64,000 bases of DNA from Luethyella okanaganae. GTDB lineage: Bacteria > Actinomycetota > Actinomycetes > Actinomycetales > Microbacteriaceae. The number at the start of each line of letters is the position of its first letter. The first letter of the stretch is position 1. The stretch is taken from NCBI RefSeq assembly GCF_042660285.1, contig NZ_JBHSTP010000002.1, positions 716,799 to 780,798 of the forward strand, in the 5' to 3' direction. The notes below the pieces were generated by a model. It did no database searches and was not told the DNA's origin. It worked only from the letters and a program-made list of their open reading frames with translations. A program made the position numbers and the translations under genes. Of the stretch, positions 26,052 through 35,287 are shown in pieces.

Positions 26052-27703
26052 AGCTGACGGATCGCATCGACGCCGCCCGTGGTGTTCCTCCGCGGCATTC
26101 GACGGTCGAGACCGTCGCGACCGGCCTGGTCCTTCCCTCTGCGGGAAGCTCCGTCGACTCCGTGGCATCTCCGCAGACGACGCCGCCGACCGGCGGAGAA
26201 TACGCAGGGATCTCGCCTGCCACGGCGTCGGCCTCGGTGCAACCGCCGCCCCCGGTTCAGTTGCCGGCCTCGGGGCACGCGCCCTCGGGCGAGCTGCCCG
26301 GAGCGAGACCTGAAGAGCGGTTGAGCCGCCGAGCCGCGGTGCGCGCCGTGACGGAGCCCGTGTCGGGCCGCTCCCCGGCGGAAAGCCCGGAGCGACCGGA
26401 GCCGCAGCAACCGTTCGACGCGCTCGCCGAGCTGAAGGAACGGGCGGCGCAGGAGCTCTTCGTGCGCATCGGCGCACGCATGAACGACTCGAGCCTCACG
26501 GAGGAGAAGCTGCACGCCTACGCGCGCGCCGAGCTGTCGCAGATCGTCACCGAGGAGCAGGTTCCGCTGAGCTCCGACGAGCGTGCTCGCCTGATCCGCG
26601 AGATCGGGGCCGACGTCCTCGGCTACGGGCCGCTCGAGACGTTCCTCGACGACGAGCAGATCACAGAGATCATGGTCAACGGGCCCGAGCAGATCTTCGT
26701 GGAACGCGGAGGCCGTCTGCAACTCAGCGGTGTCCGCTTCACGAGCGAGGCGCAGCTCCGCCGTGTCATCGAGCGCATCGTGTCGAAGGTCGGTCGCCGG
26801 ATCGACGAGTCGTCTCCGCTCGTCGACGCCCGCCTCGCAGATGGCTCGCGCGTGAACGCCGTGATCCCGCCACTCGCGGTCAACGGGTCGGCTCTCACCA
26901 TCCGCAAGTTCGCACGCGAGCCCTTCACCGTCGACGACCTGGTCGCCTTCGGCACGATGAGCCAGGACATGGCCGACATGCTCGAGGCATGCGTCAAGGC
27001 CCGGCTCAACATCATCGTCTCCGGCGGCACGGGCACGGGCAAGACGACCCTGCTGAACGTGCTCTCCTCCTACATCCCGCGCGACGAGCGCATCGTCACG
27101 ATCGAGGATGCGGTCGAGCTGCAGTTGCAGCAGGACCACGTGGTGCGTCTCGAGTCGCGACCCGCGAACATCGAGGGCAAGGGCGAGATCACCATCAGGG
27201 ACCTCGTGCGCAACTCCCTCCGCATGCGCCCAGACCGAATCGTCATCGGCGAGTGTCGCGGCGGGGAGAGCCTCGACATGCTCCAGGCGATGAACACCGG
27301 TCACGAGGGTTCACTGTCGACCGTGCACGCGAACTCTCCGCGCGATGCCATCGCCCGCCTGGAGACCCTCGTGCTCATGGCGGGGATGGACCTGCCACTG
27401 CGCGCCATCCGGGAGCAGATCACCTCGGCGGTCGACGTGATCGTCCAGATCACCCGGCTCAAAGACGGCACGCGCCGGGTCACCCACGTCACCGAGGTGC
27501 AGGGCATGGAGAGCGACATCGTCACCCTGCAGGACGCGTTCGTGTTCGACTACTCGGCTGGCGTCGATGCGGCGGGGCGTTTTCTCGGATACGCCGCTGC
27601 GACGGGGGTGCGTCCACGGTTCGCGGACCGCTTCCGCGAACTGGGCATCACCCTGTCTCCGAACGTCTTCCAGGCGCCGCTGACCGCACGGATGACGCGA
27701 TGA
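26048..27703 (+). CDS. tadA: Tad secretion ATPase TadA (CpaF)
   Basis: A 551-residue type II/IV secretion ATPase that powers pilus assembly. The Walker A is GGTGTGKTTLLN, with the Asp box and Walker B region RPDRIVIGECRGGE, and the His box near GHEGSLSTVHAN. The N-terminal 120 residues are a Pro/Ser-rich, poorly conserved linker before the PulE-like core. Confidence 0.93.
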   Translation: MKLTDRIDAARGVPPRHSTVETVATGLVLPSAGSSVDSVASPQTTPPTGGEYAGISPATASASVQPPPPVQLPASGHAPSGELPGARPEERLSRRAAVRAVTEPVSGRSPAESPERPEPQQPFDALAELKERAAQELFVRIGARMNDSSLTEEKLHAYARAELSQIVTEEQVPLSSDERARLIREIGADVLGYGPLETFLDDEQITEIMVNGPEQIFVERGGRLQLSGVRFTSEAQLRRVIERIVSKVGRRIDESSPLVDARLADGSRVNAVIPPLAVNGSALTIRKFAREPFTVDDLVAFGTMSQDMADMLEACVKARLNIIVSGGTGTGKTTLLNVLSSYIPRDERIVTIEDAVELQLQQDHVVRLESRPANIEGKGEITIRDLVRNSLRMRPDRIVIGECRGGESLDMLQAMNTGHEGSLSTVHANSPRDAIARLETLVLMAGMDLPLRAIREQITSAVDVIVQITRLKDGTRRVTHVTEVQGMESDIVTLQDAFVFDYSAGVDAAGRFLGYAAATGVRPRFADRFRELGITLSPNVFQAPLTARMTR

Positions 27704-28656
27704 GTGCGCTCGTGCCCTACGCCGGAGTCGCGCTCGCACTCGTCGCGCTGCTCGTGCTCGTGTTTCTCGTGATAGCGCCGCCGCCTCCGCGCGTCGCGCT
27801 CGAGCGTCGCAGAGCACCGGGGGTCGTGCAGGTGTCCACACTGTCGCGCGTGGCGGATCGCGCCACGGCGACGATCGACGGCGTCATCGGCAAGCGCAGC
27901 GGCACGTTCTTCGGTGCCGCGCGACTCGAAGAGGCGGGACTGTCCGTGACGCCGTCGTCCTTCGTGCTCCTCGTCGGCTGCGCCGCGATCGTTCTCGCCG
28001 CGTTCGGCCTCGCGCTGGCAGGAGGAACGATCTGGACGATCCCCCTCATGCTGCTCTTCGCGGCTCTGGCCCCGCTGGGGGCGAGGATTCTGCTCTCCGT
28101 GTGGACGCGTCGTCGCCGCGCGAAGTTCGCCGATCAGCTCGAAGACTCGCTCACGGTGCTCGCCGGTGGCTTGCGCGCCGGCCACAGCCTGCTGCGCGCC
28201 GTCGACGCGGTGTCGCAGGAGACCGATCCGCCGCTCGCCGATGAGTTCGCCCGGATCATGAACGAGACGAGGATCGGACGTGATCTGGGCGATGCGCTCG
28301 ACTATACCGCGATGCGCATGAGGAGCGACGACTTCCAGTGGGTCGCCCAGGCGATCGCGATCAACAGGGAGGTCGGCGGCAACCTCTCCGACGTGCTCGA
28401 CCAGGTCGGCCGCACGATCAGGGAACGCAACCAGATCCGTCGCCAGGTCAAGGCGTTGAGCGCCGAGGGGAAGATGTCCGCGATCGTGCTCATCCTCCTG
28501 CCCATCGGCGTATTCGCATTCCTGCTGCTGACGCAGCCGGGGTACTTCGCCGGTTTCTTCACGAGCATCTGGGGTGCCGTCGCACTGCTCGTCGCCGGTG
28601 TGCTCCTGATCGTCGGCTCACTCTGGATGATGGTCGTCGTCAAGGTGAAGTTCTAG
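27700..28656 (+). CDS. tadB: Tad inner-membrane protein TadB
   Basis: A 318-residue type II secretion system F-domain membrane protein with helices near residues 5-27, 85-130 and two at the C-terminus. The F domain starts near FADQLEDSLTVLAGGLRAGHS. It anchors the ATPase TadA. The start overlaps tadA by 4 bp (ATGA). Confidence 0.9.
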   Translation: MSALVPYAGVALALVALLVLVFLVIAPPPPRVALERRRAPGVVQVSTLSRVADRATATIDGVIGKRSGTFFGAARLEEAGLSVTPSSFVLLVGCAAIVLAAFGLALAGGTIWTIPLMLLFAALAPLGARILLSVWTRRRRAKFADQLEDSLTVLAGGLRAGHSLLRAVDAVSQETDPPLADEFARIMNETRIGRDLGDALDYTAMRMRSDDFQWVAQAIAINREVGGNLSDVLDQVGRTIRERNQIRRQVKALSAEGKMSAIVLILLPIGVFAFLLLTQPGYFAGFFTSIWGAVALLVAGVLLIVGSLWMMVVVKVKF

Positions 28657-28664
28657 GGGCGGGG

Positions 28665-29543
28665 ATGCCGCAACTCGTAGCCATCATCGCCGCCGCCGCC
28701 GTCGCCGGCGGGTTCGGAGCGCTCGTCGGCATCCTCGTCGGGGGAGGGCGCTCGCGCAGCGCCGCTTCGGCCGGGAATCCCGCGGTCCCCGACGCTCCGA
28801 CGCTCGTCGACGACGGCACCCGTCGCAGGCGGAGCGGCGGACTGAGCGGACTCGCCCCGCGCGGCTACCTCGGAATGCTCGACCGGCAGCTCGTTCTCGC
28901 TGGCCGGCCCGCCGGATGGACCATCGACAAGATCCTCATCGTCAAGCCCGTGCTCGCTGCGGTCGGCGCGCTGCTCGCATTCTGGTGGATCGGCGCAGAT
29001 CCGGTTGCGCTCAGGTTTCTGCTCGGCGGCCTTCTCATCCTGTTGTGCTTCTTCGTTCCCGAGCTCCTCGTCTACAGTCGCGCGCAGGAGCGGCAGGCGG
29101 GCATCCAGGATGCGCTGGCCGACACTCTCGACCAAATGACGATCTCGGTCGAAGCGGGCCTTGGCTTCGAATCGGCGATGGCGAAGGCGGGCACGAACGG
29201 CAAGGGACCGCTCGCCGAAGAGCTCATCCGCACTCTCCAGGACATGAGTATCGGCCGCTCCCGCAAAGACGCCTATCACGCGCTCGCAGAACGGACCTCG
29301 TCACCCGATCTGCGTCGCTTCACCCGTTCCGTCATTCAGGCGGACATCTACGGCATCGCCATCGCAGACGTGCTGAGGGTGCAAGCGGGGGAGATGCGGA
29401 TCAAGCGACGTCAGCGCGCCGAGGAACAGGCCATGAAGGTTCCGGTCAAGGTGATCTTCCCCCTCGTCTTCTGCATCCTCCCCGTGTTGTTCATCGTGCT
29501 GCTCACCCCCGCGGTACTCGGCATGATCGCCGCGTTCGGCTGA
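28665..29543 (+). CDS. tadC: Tad inner-membrane protein TadC
   Basis: A 292-residue F-domain membrane protein (ADTLDQMTISVEAGLGFESA and RRRQ-like KRRQRAEEQAMKVPVK motifs) with a three- to four-helix arrangement. It works together with TadB. A GGCGGGG ribosome site is seen 3 nt before the ATG. It ends the Tad operon. Confidence 0.9.
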   Translation: MPQLVAIIAAAAVAGGFGALVGILVGGGRSRSAASAGNPAVPDAPTLVDDGTRRRRSGGLSGLAPRGYLGMLDRQLVLAGRPAGWTIDKILIVKPVLAAVGALLAFWWIGADPVALRFLLGGLLILLCFFVPELLVYSRAQERQAGIQDALADTLDQMTISVEAGLGFESAMAKAGTNGKGPLAEELIRTLQDMSIGRSRKDAYHALAERTSSPDLRRFTRSVIQADIYGIAIADVLRVQAGEMRIKRRQRAEEQAMKVPVKVIFPLVFCILPVLFIVLLTPAVLGMIAAFG

Positions 29544-29694
29544 CCCGGCGCACGCCGCTCGCGGTCCTGCTCCGCCGAGGGCGACTCCACGTTCGGCGCG
29601 AGCGAGCGATCGGGGAACGACGCGACATTCTCCGTCGTGAGGATGACGCCCGTTCGGCGACACCGCTGGTAGGAAGGACCCAGGGGCATAGCGG

Positions 29695-31653
29695 ATGCTC
29701 CAGATGGGACGGGCCGTGAAACGCACACTGCGAGCATCCATCGGAGCGGCGGTCGTGGCGACGGCCGTGATCCTGGGAGCGGCTGTCGGCCCGGCCGCCG
29801 TCGCCGCGCCGACGTCGGCACCGCTGACTGCGGCCGACGCCTCTGTCTGGCTCGACGGCCAGATCAGCACGTTGCTCGAGCGGGAGGGGATTCCCGGAGC
29901 GGTCGTGAGTGTCGTGCAGGGTGGTCAGGTGCTCGTGCAGGCCTCGTACGGCGTCGCCGATCCGAACAAGCCTGCCGGTGGCGACAACCGGCTCGACCCC
30001 GCGGGGAGCGTCGTGCGCGCCGCCTCCATCTCGAAGCTCTTCACGACGACGGCCGTTCTGCAACTCGTGCAGGCGGGAACCCTCGCCATCGACACGCCCA
30101 TCGGCGACTACCTCGACTTCACGGTTCCCACCCGCTTCGACACCCCGATCACGCTCCGGCACCTGCTCAGCCACACGGCGGGCTTCGAAGAGCGCGTGAC
30201 AGGATCGGCGCCGACCCGGGAGAGCGCGCTGGTCCCGCTCCGCTCCTATCTCGCGACCGACCCGCCCGAGCAGATCTTCGAACCGGGAACGACCCCTGCC
30301 TACTCGAACTACGGCCTCGAACTCGCCGGGTACATCGTGCAGAAGACGAGTGGGCAGCCGTTCGAGGACTACGTGCGGGAGCACGTGCTCACTCCGCTCG
30401 GAATGGGGTCGTCGTCGTTCGCTCAGCCGTTGTCGGCAGAGCTCGGTGCACGGGTCGCGCCGGCTGTGATGGATGCCGCGGGAACACCGAGCCCCTTCGA
30501 GTTCCTCAACGGAGCGCCATCCGGCGCGCTCAGCACCACTGCAGAGGACATGTCCCGTTTCATGCTGTTCTCCCTCGGGCAATCCCCGTCGGGAGCGGCC
30601 GTGCTCAGCCCCGAGAGCCTATCGTTCATGCGGCAGCCGGCCCTCGGCGATGGGCAGCTGGGCGAGCTCGCCCTCGCGCCGCACATGGCGCTCGGCTGGC
30701 AGGACTGGAGCCGCAACGGCCGCCAGGTGCTCGGCCACGGCGGCGATCTGCTCGCATTCCACTCCGCCGTCGAGATCTTTCCCGCTGACGGTGCAGGAAT
30801 CTTCGTCGCGGTGAACGGCCCCGGCCGCAACGGCGACTCGATCCCGGCCTTCATGGTGGCCGTCATGAACGGTTTCGCCGACCGCTATTTTCCGGCGGAT
30901 GCCGCAGCAGCGGTGCCCGGGGGGCAGAAGACGGCCGCCGCCCACGCCGGGCTCGTTGCCGGCCACTACGAGGTCTCCCGCACGATGCGCAGCACCTTCG
31001 GACGACTGCTCGGCCTCCAGTACCAGGCGCAGGTCGCCGTTGGGCCCGGCGACACGCTCATGGTGTCGATCCCCGGTCAGGAGCCGATGCGGTATCAGGA
31101 GGTCGCACCGTGGTTGTGGCAGGAGGTCGGCGGCCAGGCGACGCTCGCCGTGCGGGTCGTCGACGGCGCCGTCGATGCGATCGGCGTCGACTCGACGATG
31201 TCGCTCGTGCCCATCGATCTGCCCAGGAACAGCACCTGGGCCGTTCCGCTGCTCCTCGGCGCCCTCGGCGTGGTCGCCCTCACCTTCGTCTTCTGGCCGA
31301 TCACGGCGATCTTGCGCAGTCGCCACGACATGGAACTCGAGCTGAGCGGGCCGAGCCGTGCCGCGCGGGCGCTGACCGGGGTCGCCGTCGTCGCGGCAAT
31401 GCTCGCCGCCGTCGGCTGGACGCTCGGTCTCGGGATGATCATCGGCTCGCCGGTGTTCATCCGCGTGCTGCAGGGGGTGACCCTCGTCGCTGTGCTCGGC
31501 GTCATCCCTGCCGTCTGGAACTTCATCCAGGCTGCCCGCAAGAGGCGCGGCTTCGGCCCGACGGTGTGGGCGCTCCTGCTTGTGCTCTCCTTCGGCATCC
31601 TGGCGTTCTACGCGGTGTGGTTGCGGTTGCTCTGGCCCGACATCACGGTCTGA
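29695..31653 (+). CDS. Secreted, membrane-anchored beta-lactamase-like serine hydrolase
   Basis: A 652-residue class C beta-lactamase/penicillin-binding-like protein. It has a signal peptide, the catalytic SxxK motif (SISK, near residue 112), the YxN motif (YSNYG, near residue 203) and a late HGG motif. Four hydrophobic helices at the C-terminus (about residues 515-650) tether it to the membrane. Peptidoglycan, lipid or small-ester substrates are all possible. ATG 29695, ATG 29704 and GTG 29716 are candidate starts; the last gives the most compact signal peptide. Confidence 0.82.
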   Translation: MLQMGRAVKRTLRASIGAAVVATAVILGAAVGPAAVAAPTSAPLTAADASVWLDGQISTLLEREGIPGAVVSVVQGGQVLVQASYGVADPNKPAGGDNRLDPAGSVVRAASISKLFTTTAVLQLVQAGTLAIDTPIGDYLDFTVPTRFDTPITLRHLLSHTAGFEERVTGSAPTRESALVPLRSYLATDPPEQIFEPGTTPAYSNYGLELAGYIVQKTSGQPFEDYVREHVLTPLGMGSSSFAQPLSAELGARVAPAVMDAAGTPSPFEFLNGAPSGALSTTAEDMSRFMLFSLGQSPSGAAVLSPESLSFMRQPALGDGQLGELALAPHMALGWQDWSRNGRQVLGHGGDLLAFHSAVEIFPADGAGIFVAVNGPGRNGDSIPAFMVAVMNGFADRYFPADAAAAVPGGQKTAAAHAGLVAGHYEVSRTMRSTFGRLLGLQYQAQVAVGPGDTLMVSIPGQEPMRYQEVAPWLWQEVGGQATLAVRVVDGAVDAIGVDSTMSLVPIDLPRNSTWAVPLLLGALGVVALTFVFWPITAILRSRHDMELELSGPSRAARALTGVAVVAAMLAAVGWTLGLGMIIGSPVFIRVLQGVTLVAVLGVIPAVWNFIQAARKRRGFGPTVWALLLVLSFGILAFYAVWLRLLWPDITV

Positions 31654-31695
31654 GCCTTCGTTCCGCACCGAGCTGACGCGAAACGCTGCTGCCCA

Positions 31696-31743
31696 ACGCC
31701 TGGAAGAGACGCCTGGAACCCTGGAAGAGGACGCCTGGAAGAG
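31696..31743 (+). repeat. 13-bp tandem repeat, about three copies
   Basis: ACGCCTGGAAGAG / ACGCCTGGAACCC / (partial) / ACGCCTGGAAGAG follow the hydrolase stop. The unit resembles the 10612 array (both contain CTGGAA). The 304-bp gap 31654-31957 otherwise holds only a REP-like dyad. Confidence 0.65.
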
Positions 31744-31840
31744 CAGGTGGCGTCGTCTCGGCGTCTCCTGCCGGGGGCGGCCTGCCGCAGGTCGAGCGCT
31801 GCCGGTCGTGCCTGCTCCGGTGGCTGAGCTCGCCTGCGTC

Positions 31841-31906
31841 GGCTGAGCCTATCGAGCCCCCTCGCGACTGAGTTCTTTCACTCCAGAGGTTTCGATAGGC
31901 TCGGCC
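31841..31906. repeat. REP-like dyad, TCGATAGGCTC variant
   Basis: GGCTGAGCCTATCGA (31841-31855) and TCGATAGGCTCGGCC (31892-31906) are inverted with one G-U mismatch over a 36-nt loop. It lies between convergent genes and is a variant of the TTCGACAGGCTCA family. Confidence 0.65.
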
Positions 31907-31957
31907 AGCGGTGGTGGTGTGCTTCAGCCGGCGGGGTGCCCCAGATCGTGGTGCGCC

Positions 31958-33313
31958 TCAGCGGCCGAGCAACTCCCGCACCGCCTGCTCGAACACGTCG
32001 TGGTGTGTTTCAACGTCGGCGATCGTGGTCTGCGGGCACATGAGAGCCATGTTGTGGAACGGCGTCAGGAGGATGCCGCGGTTGGCCAGGTAGAGGTGCA
32101 GGAAGTCTTCGAGCTCGCCGTCGGCCGAAGCAGCGGCGTCCGTGCCGTTCCTCGGATACGGTGTTGCGAAGCGGTATTCCGCGCGGGCGCCCAACTGGTT
32201 GATCGACCATGGCAAGCGGTACTCGTCGATCACCCGCTGGACACCGTGCGTAAAGACCGTTGCGGTCTCGATCATGACCTCGAATGCGGAATCCGTCAGC
32301 ACCTTCTCGAGCGTTGCGCGCATGGCGGCGACGGATAGCGGGCTGCCGGCCAGCGTTCCACCGACCCCGCCCATGTCGACGAGGTCGAGATCGTCACGGG
32401 CCAGGATACTCTCGGCCAGCTCGCCGGAGAGCCCATAGGCGCCGCTCGGGATGCCGCCGCCGATCGCCTTGCCGATCACGACGATGTCGGGCTCGAGCCC
32501 CCACGCCTTCGTCGCCCCGCCCGGCCCGGCTGAGAAGGTGTGCGTCTCGTCGATGAGAAGCAGCGTGCCATGCCGTCGTGTGAGTTCGCGCACGGCCTCG
32601 TGGTAGCCGGGATCCGGCAGCACGATGCCGATGTTGGTGAGCGCCGGCTCGATGAGCATCGCCGCGACATCTCCGTGTCTCAACTGGTTCTCGAGGCCTT
32701 CGAGGTCGTTGAACTCGGCGACCCTGCTGGTCTTCGTGACCTTCACAGGAGCGCCGACATTGCCAGGGCGGCTCATGCCCTCTCCGTCCGGTCCGACGAC
32801 GATGAGGGATTCGTCGACGCTGCCGTGGTAGCAGTAGCTGTGGAACAGGATCTTCGGTCGGCCGGTGAGAGCACGCGCGAGACGGATGGCCCACCGGTTC
32901 GCATCCGTTGCCGTGAGAGAGAAGCTCCACACGTCCATGCCGAAGCGTCGGGTGAGTTCCGCTCCCACCCACTCGGCGTCCTCGGTGGGCAGCATCGTCG
33001 TGATGCCGCCCTGTTCGAAGATGCGGTGGCCGACGGCGTCGACGACGGGAGCCGCGGAATGGCCTGCCATAGCCCCTGTGTCGCCGAGCGCGAAGTCGAT
33101 GTATTCGTGTCCGTCGATGTCGGTCACGCGATTGCCGCGTGCTCCGTGGATATAGAGGGGAAACCCGCCGGCCTTCTTGTTCATCCACGTCATCGGCACC
33201 CGGCCGAAGAGGTGGCTCGCATTCTCGTAGGCGGCTGCCGAGCGCGGGTTCCGTTCGGCGAAGTTTCTCCGCTCGCGCTCGAAGAGTTCGGCCAATCGGG
33301 CTCTATCGATCAC
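31958..33313 (-). CDS. Class-III PLP aminotransferase (glutamate-1-semialdehyde aminomutase-like)
   Basis: A 451-residue fold-type I PLP enzyme. Motifs are LLIDETHTF with the PLP-binding Asp and VVIGKAIGGGIPSGAYG with the Schiff-base Lys. The nearest named family is GSA aminomutase, but it lacks any hem context, so an omega-amino-acid or branched amino-acid aminotransferase is as likely. The GTG at 33313 overlaps the stop of the upstream remnant in a GTGA, which decides the start. Confidence 0.8.
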   Translation of the reverse strand: MIDRARLAELFERERRNFAERNPRSAAAYENASHLFGRVPMTWMNKKAGGFPLYIHGARGNRVTDIDGHEYIDFALGDTGAMAGHSAAPVVDAVGHRIFEQGGITTMLPTEDAEWVGAELTRRFGMDVWSFSLTATDANRWAIRLARALTGRPKILFHSYCYHGSVDESLIVVGPDGEGMSRPGNVGAPVKVTKTSRVAEFNDLEGLENQLRHGDVAAMLIEPALTNIGIVLPDPGYHEAVRELTRRHGTLLLIDETHTFSAGPGGATKAWGLEPDIVVIGKAIGGGIPSGAYGLSGELAESILARDDLDLVDMGGVGGTLAGSPLSVAAMRATLEKVLTDSAFEVMIETATVFTHGVQRVIDEYRLPWSINQLGARAEYRFATPYPRNGTDAAASADGELEDFLHLYLANRGILLTPFHNMALMCPQTTIADVETHHDVFEQAVRELLGR

Positions 33314-33474
33314 CTGTGTTCCCCAGTCTTCATTGAATCGAGGATTGCCTCGGCCTCGGAAAAGCCCATGGCCGGCGGCTTGATGCGGAAGAACCGGATG
33401 ATCACCGCGAGGGAGACCGGCCCGAGCGCAATCCACGACAAACCTACGATGAACGTAGTGGCAGACAGCGACGT
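33310..33474 (-). pseudogene. Truncated C-terminal tail of a membrane protein, coupled to the aminotransferase
   Basis: An open frame without an ATG or GTG start (TTG at 33441 is possible) encodes a hydrophobic helix (FIVGLSWIALGPVSLAVII) followed by RFFRIKPPAMGFSEAEAILD and a tail ending GEHR. Its TGA overlaps the aminotransferase GTG. It looks like the last helix and tail of a larger permease whose 5' part is missing. A perfect 23-bp hairpin begins 27 bp beyond the break. A stand-alone 43-residue protein is the alternative. Confidence 0.55.
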
Positions 33475-33500
33475 TCACAACCACACGGTGGGCCCCCTCC

Positions 33501-33564
33501 CCCGCGAGACTGCATGAATCGTCAAAAAGAGGCCTCTATTCGACGATTCATGCAGTCTCGCGGG
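33501..33564. repeat. Perfect 23-bp inverted repeat (long hairpin)
   Basis: Arms 33501-33523 (CCCGCGAGACTGCATGAATC...) and 33542-33564 are perfectly complementary over an 18-nt loop. It lies next to the truncated 5' end of the membrane-protein remnant. Sequence differs from the other long hairpins. Confidence 0.85.
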
Positions 33565-33577
33565 CAGTTCATAGTGG

Positions 33578-33628
33578 ACAAGGGCAGAATCGAACACGGG
33601 GGGCAGAGTCGAACACGGGGGCAGAATG
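33578..33628 (+). repeat. About 19-bp imperfect tandem repeat
   Basis: GGGCAGAATCGAACACGGG occurs twice with a third partial copy just before the dioxygenase start. Confidence 0.6.
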
Positions 33629-34495
33629 GAGCAGATCATGCGGGAAGACATCGAACAGAGCAGGATGCGTGTCAACAGGCGGCGGGCGCTGGGCCTCGGC
33701 GGCACGATCGGGTTGGGTGCTCTGCTCGCCGCCTGCGCGCCGAACAGGGACGGCGCGACTGGTGGAGCATCCACCGAGCCTGCGACGCCCACTCCCACGG
33801 CGACCGACGGCAATGCGATCGCGCCGACGACGGCATCCGGCGCCGACCTCGTCGCGAAGCTGGACACGATCGGCGCGTGCCGTCTGACCCCGGAGGAGAC
33901 CCAGGGGCCGTACTATTTCGACGTCGACGCGATTCGGAGCGACATCCGCGAGGGTCGCCCCGGCACCCCGGTGACTCTCGCGCTGCGGGTCTACGACGCG
34001 TCGTGCACGCCGATCCCGAACAGCGTCGTGGAGATCTGGCATTGCGACGCAGGCGGGGTGTACTCGGGTTTCGAGGTAGCCTCGGGCGGCGGCGCACCGG
34101 GTGGGCTGTCCGGCGGCGATGTCTCCGACGGCTCCTACAGCTCCGGGGTGAACGAGTCGACACCAGCCGACGACGGCACCTATCTGCGCGGCGCCCAGGT
34201 CGCGGATTCGAACGGAATCGTGCAGTTCCAGACGATCTGGCCGGGATGGTACCGGGGGCGTACGGTGCACATCCATCTCAAGGCGCACGTCGACAAGGTG
34301 AACGTGCTGACCTCGCAGCTCTACTTCGACGACGCGCTCAACGACGCCGTCTTCGCCACCGTGCCATACGACGCACATCCCGGTCGCGACACCTCCAACG
34401 ACACTGACGGCATCTACGAGCCGAGCGCCCTGCTCGCCGTGGAACAGGCCAGCACCGGATACCTCGCCTACGCGAATCTCGGCATCGAGCTCTGA
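33626..34495 (+). CDS. Tat-exported intradiol ring-cleavage dioxygenase-like lipoprotein
   Basis: A 289-residue protein with a twin-arginine signal (NRRRALGLGG) that ends in a lipobox (LLAAC, near residue 34), then a Ser/Thr/Ala linker and a dioxygenase fold. The iron-site motif WYRGRTVHIHLK holds one Tyr and two His ligands, and TQGPYYFD is the family N-terminal signature. Family members cleave catechol-type rings; the substrate here is unknown. ATG choice is uncertain by a few residues. Confidence 0.82.
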   Translation: MEQIMREDIEQSRMRVNRRRALGLGGTIGLGALLAACAPNRDGATGGASTEPATPTPTATDGNAIAPTTASGADLVAKLDTIGACRLTPEETQGPYYFDVDAIRSDIREGRPGTPVTLALRVYDASCTPIPNSVVEIWHCDAGGVYSGFEVASGGGAPGGLSGGDVSDGSYSSGVNESTPADDGTYLRGAQVADSNGIVQFQTIWPGWYRGRTVHIHLKAHVDKVNVLTSQLYFDDALNDAVFATVPYDAHPGRDTSNDTDGIYEPSALLAVEQASTGYLAYANLGIEL

Positions 34496-34583
34496 GCCGC
34501 CGCGCCAACGCAACTGCACGCATGCCGACGACCTCGGTCTGCGCGTTGCGGGGCCCTTCTCCCAACCGGCCCTGTGGCGCCGC

Positions 34584-35072
34584 TCACCGGAAGTTGACGA
34601 ACTGGAGCGCGACGTCGAGGTCCTTGCCCTTGAGCAGCGCCATCGTGGCCTGCAGGTCGTCGCGGCTCTTCGAGGAGACCCTCAGTTCGTCGCCCTGGAT
34701 CTGGCTCTTGACGCTCTTGGGAGCCTCGTCGCGGATGATCTTGCTGATCCTCTTCGCGTTCTCCGAATCGATCCCGGCCTTCAGGGACGACTCGATGCGG
34801 TACTCCTTGCCGGAGGCGAACGGGTCTCCCGACTCGAGGCTGCGTAGTGAGATGCCACGCTTGATGAGCTTGGCCTCGTACACCTCGAGGATCGCTGTGA
34901 CGCGCTCTTTGCTGTTGGCCTTCATGAGCACCTTGTCGCCGCTCTGTTCGATCGAGGCGCCGACGTTCTTGAAGTCGTAACGCTGGGCGACTTCCTTCTG
35001 AGCCTGATGGAGAGCGTTGTCGGCCTCCATCTGGTCGACCTTGGAGACGATATCGAATGTGGAATCTGCCAT
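34584..35072 (-). CDS. YajQ family nucleotide-binding protein
   Basis: A 162-residue UPF0234/YajQ protein with the family start FDIVSKVDQMEADNALHQA and VKSQIQGDELRVSSKSRDDLQ. Some members bind cyclic di-GMP. The ATG lies 6 nt after a TAGGCT box, which fixes the start. Confidence 0.92.
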   Translation of the reverse strand: MADSTFDIVSKVDQMEADNALHQAQKEVAQRYDFKNVGASIEQSGDKVLMKANSKERVTAILEVYEAKLIKRGISLRSLESGDPFASGKEYRIESSLKAGIDSENAKRISKIIRDEAPKSVKSQIQGDELRVSSKSRDDLQATMALLKGKDLDVALQFVNFR

Positions 35073-35078
35073 GGCAGT

Positions 35079-35084
35079 AGCCTA
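35079..35084 (-). promoter_or_regulatory. -10 box TAGGCT of yajQ (leaderless)
   Basis: TAGGCT on the minus strand ends 6 nt before the yajQ ATG. Confidence 0.6.
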
Positions 35085-35141
35085 ACCGCGCATGCGTGGC
35101 GCGGTAGAGTGCCCGACACCCACGGGACCGTCGGCCGCTCT

Positions 35142-35287
35142 CTCACGACGGGAGGCCTTCGGCAGGAGGGGAGGATCTATTCCCGTTCATGAGGCCTCCT
35201 GAGCCAGGGAAGTCCTCCCGTCGTGAGTAGATCCACCGTGCGCGAGGAAGTTCTCCCGTCGCGAGCAGTTCCTCCCGTCGTGAGTAG
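35142..35287. repeat. Cluster of CCTCCCGTCGTGAGTAG repeats
   Basis: CCTCCCGTCGTGAGTAG occurs at 35214 and 35271, a variant at 35252, and an inverted copy at 35142-35155. A GGAGGCCTTCGGCAGGAGGGG segment at 35151 resembles the flank and the repeat of the 17.4-kb CRISPR-like array. The rest of 35073-35511 shows no gene. Confidence 0.65.
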
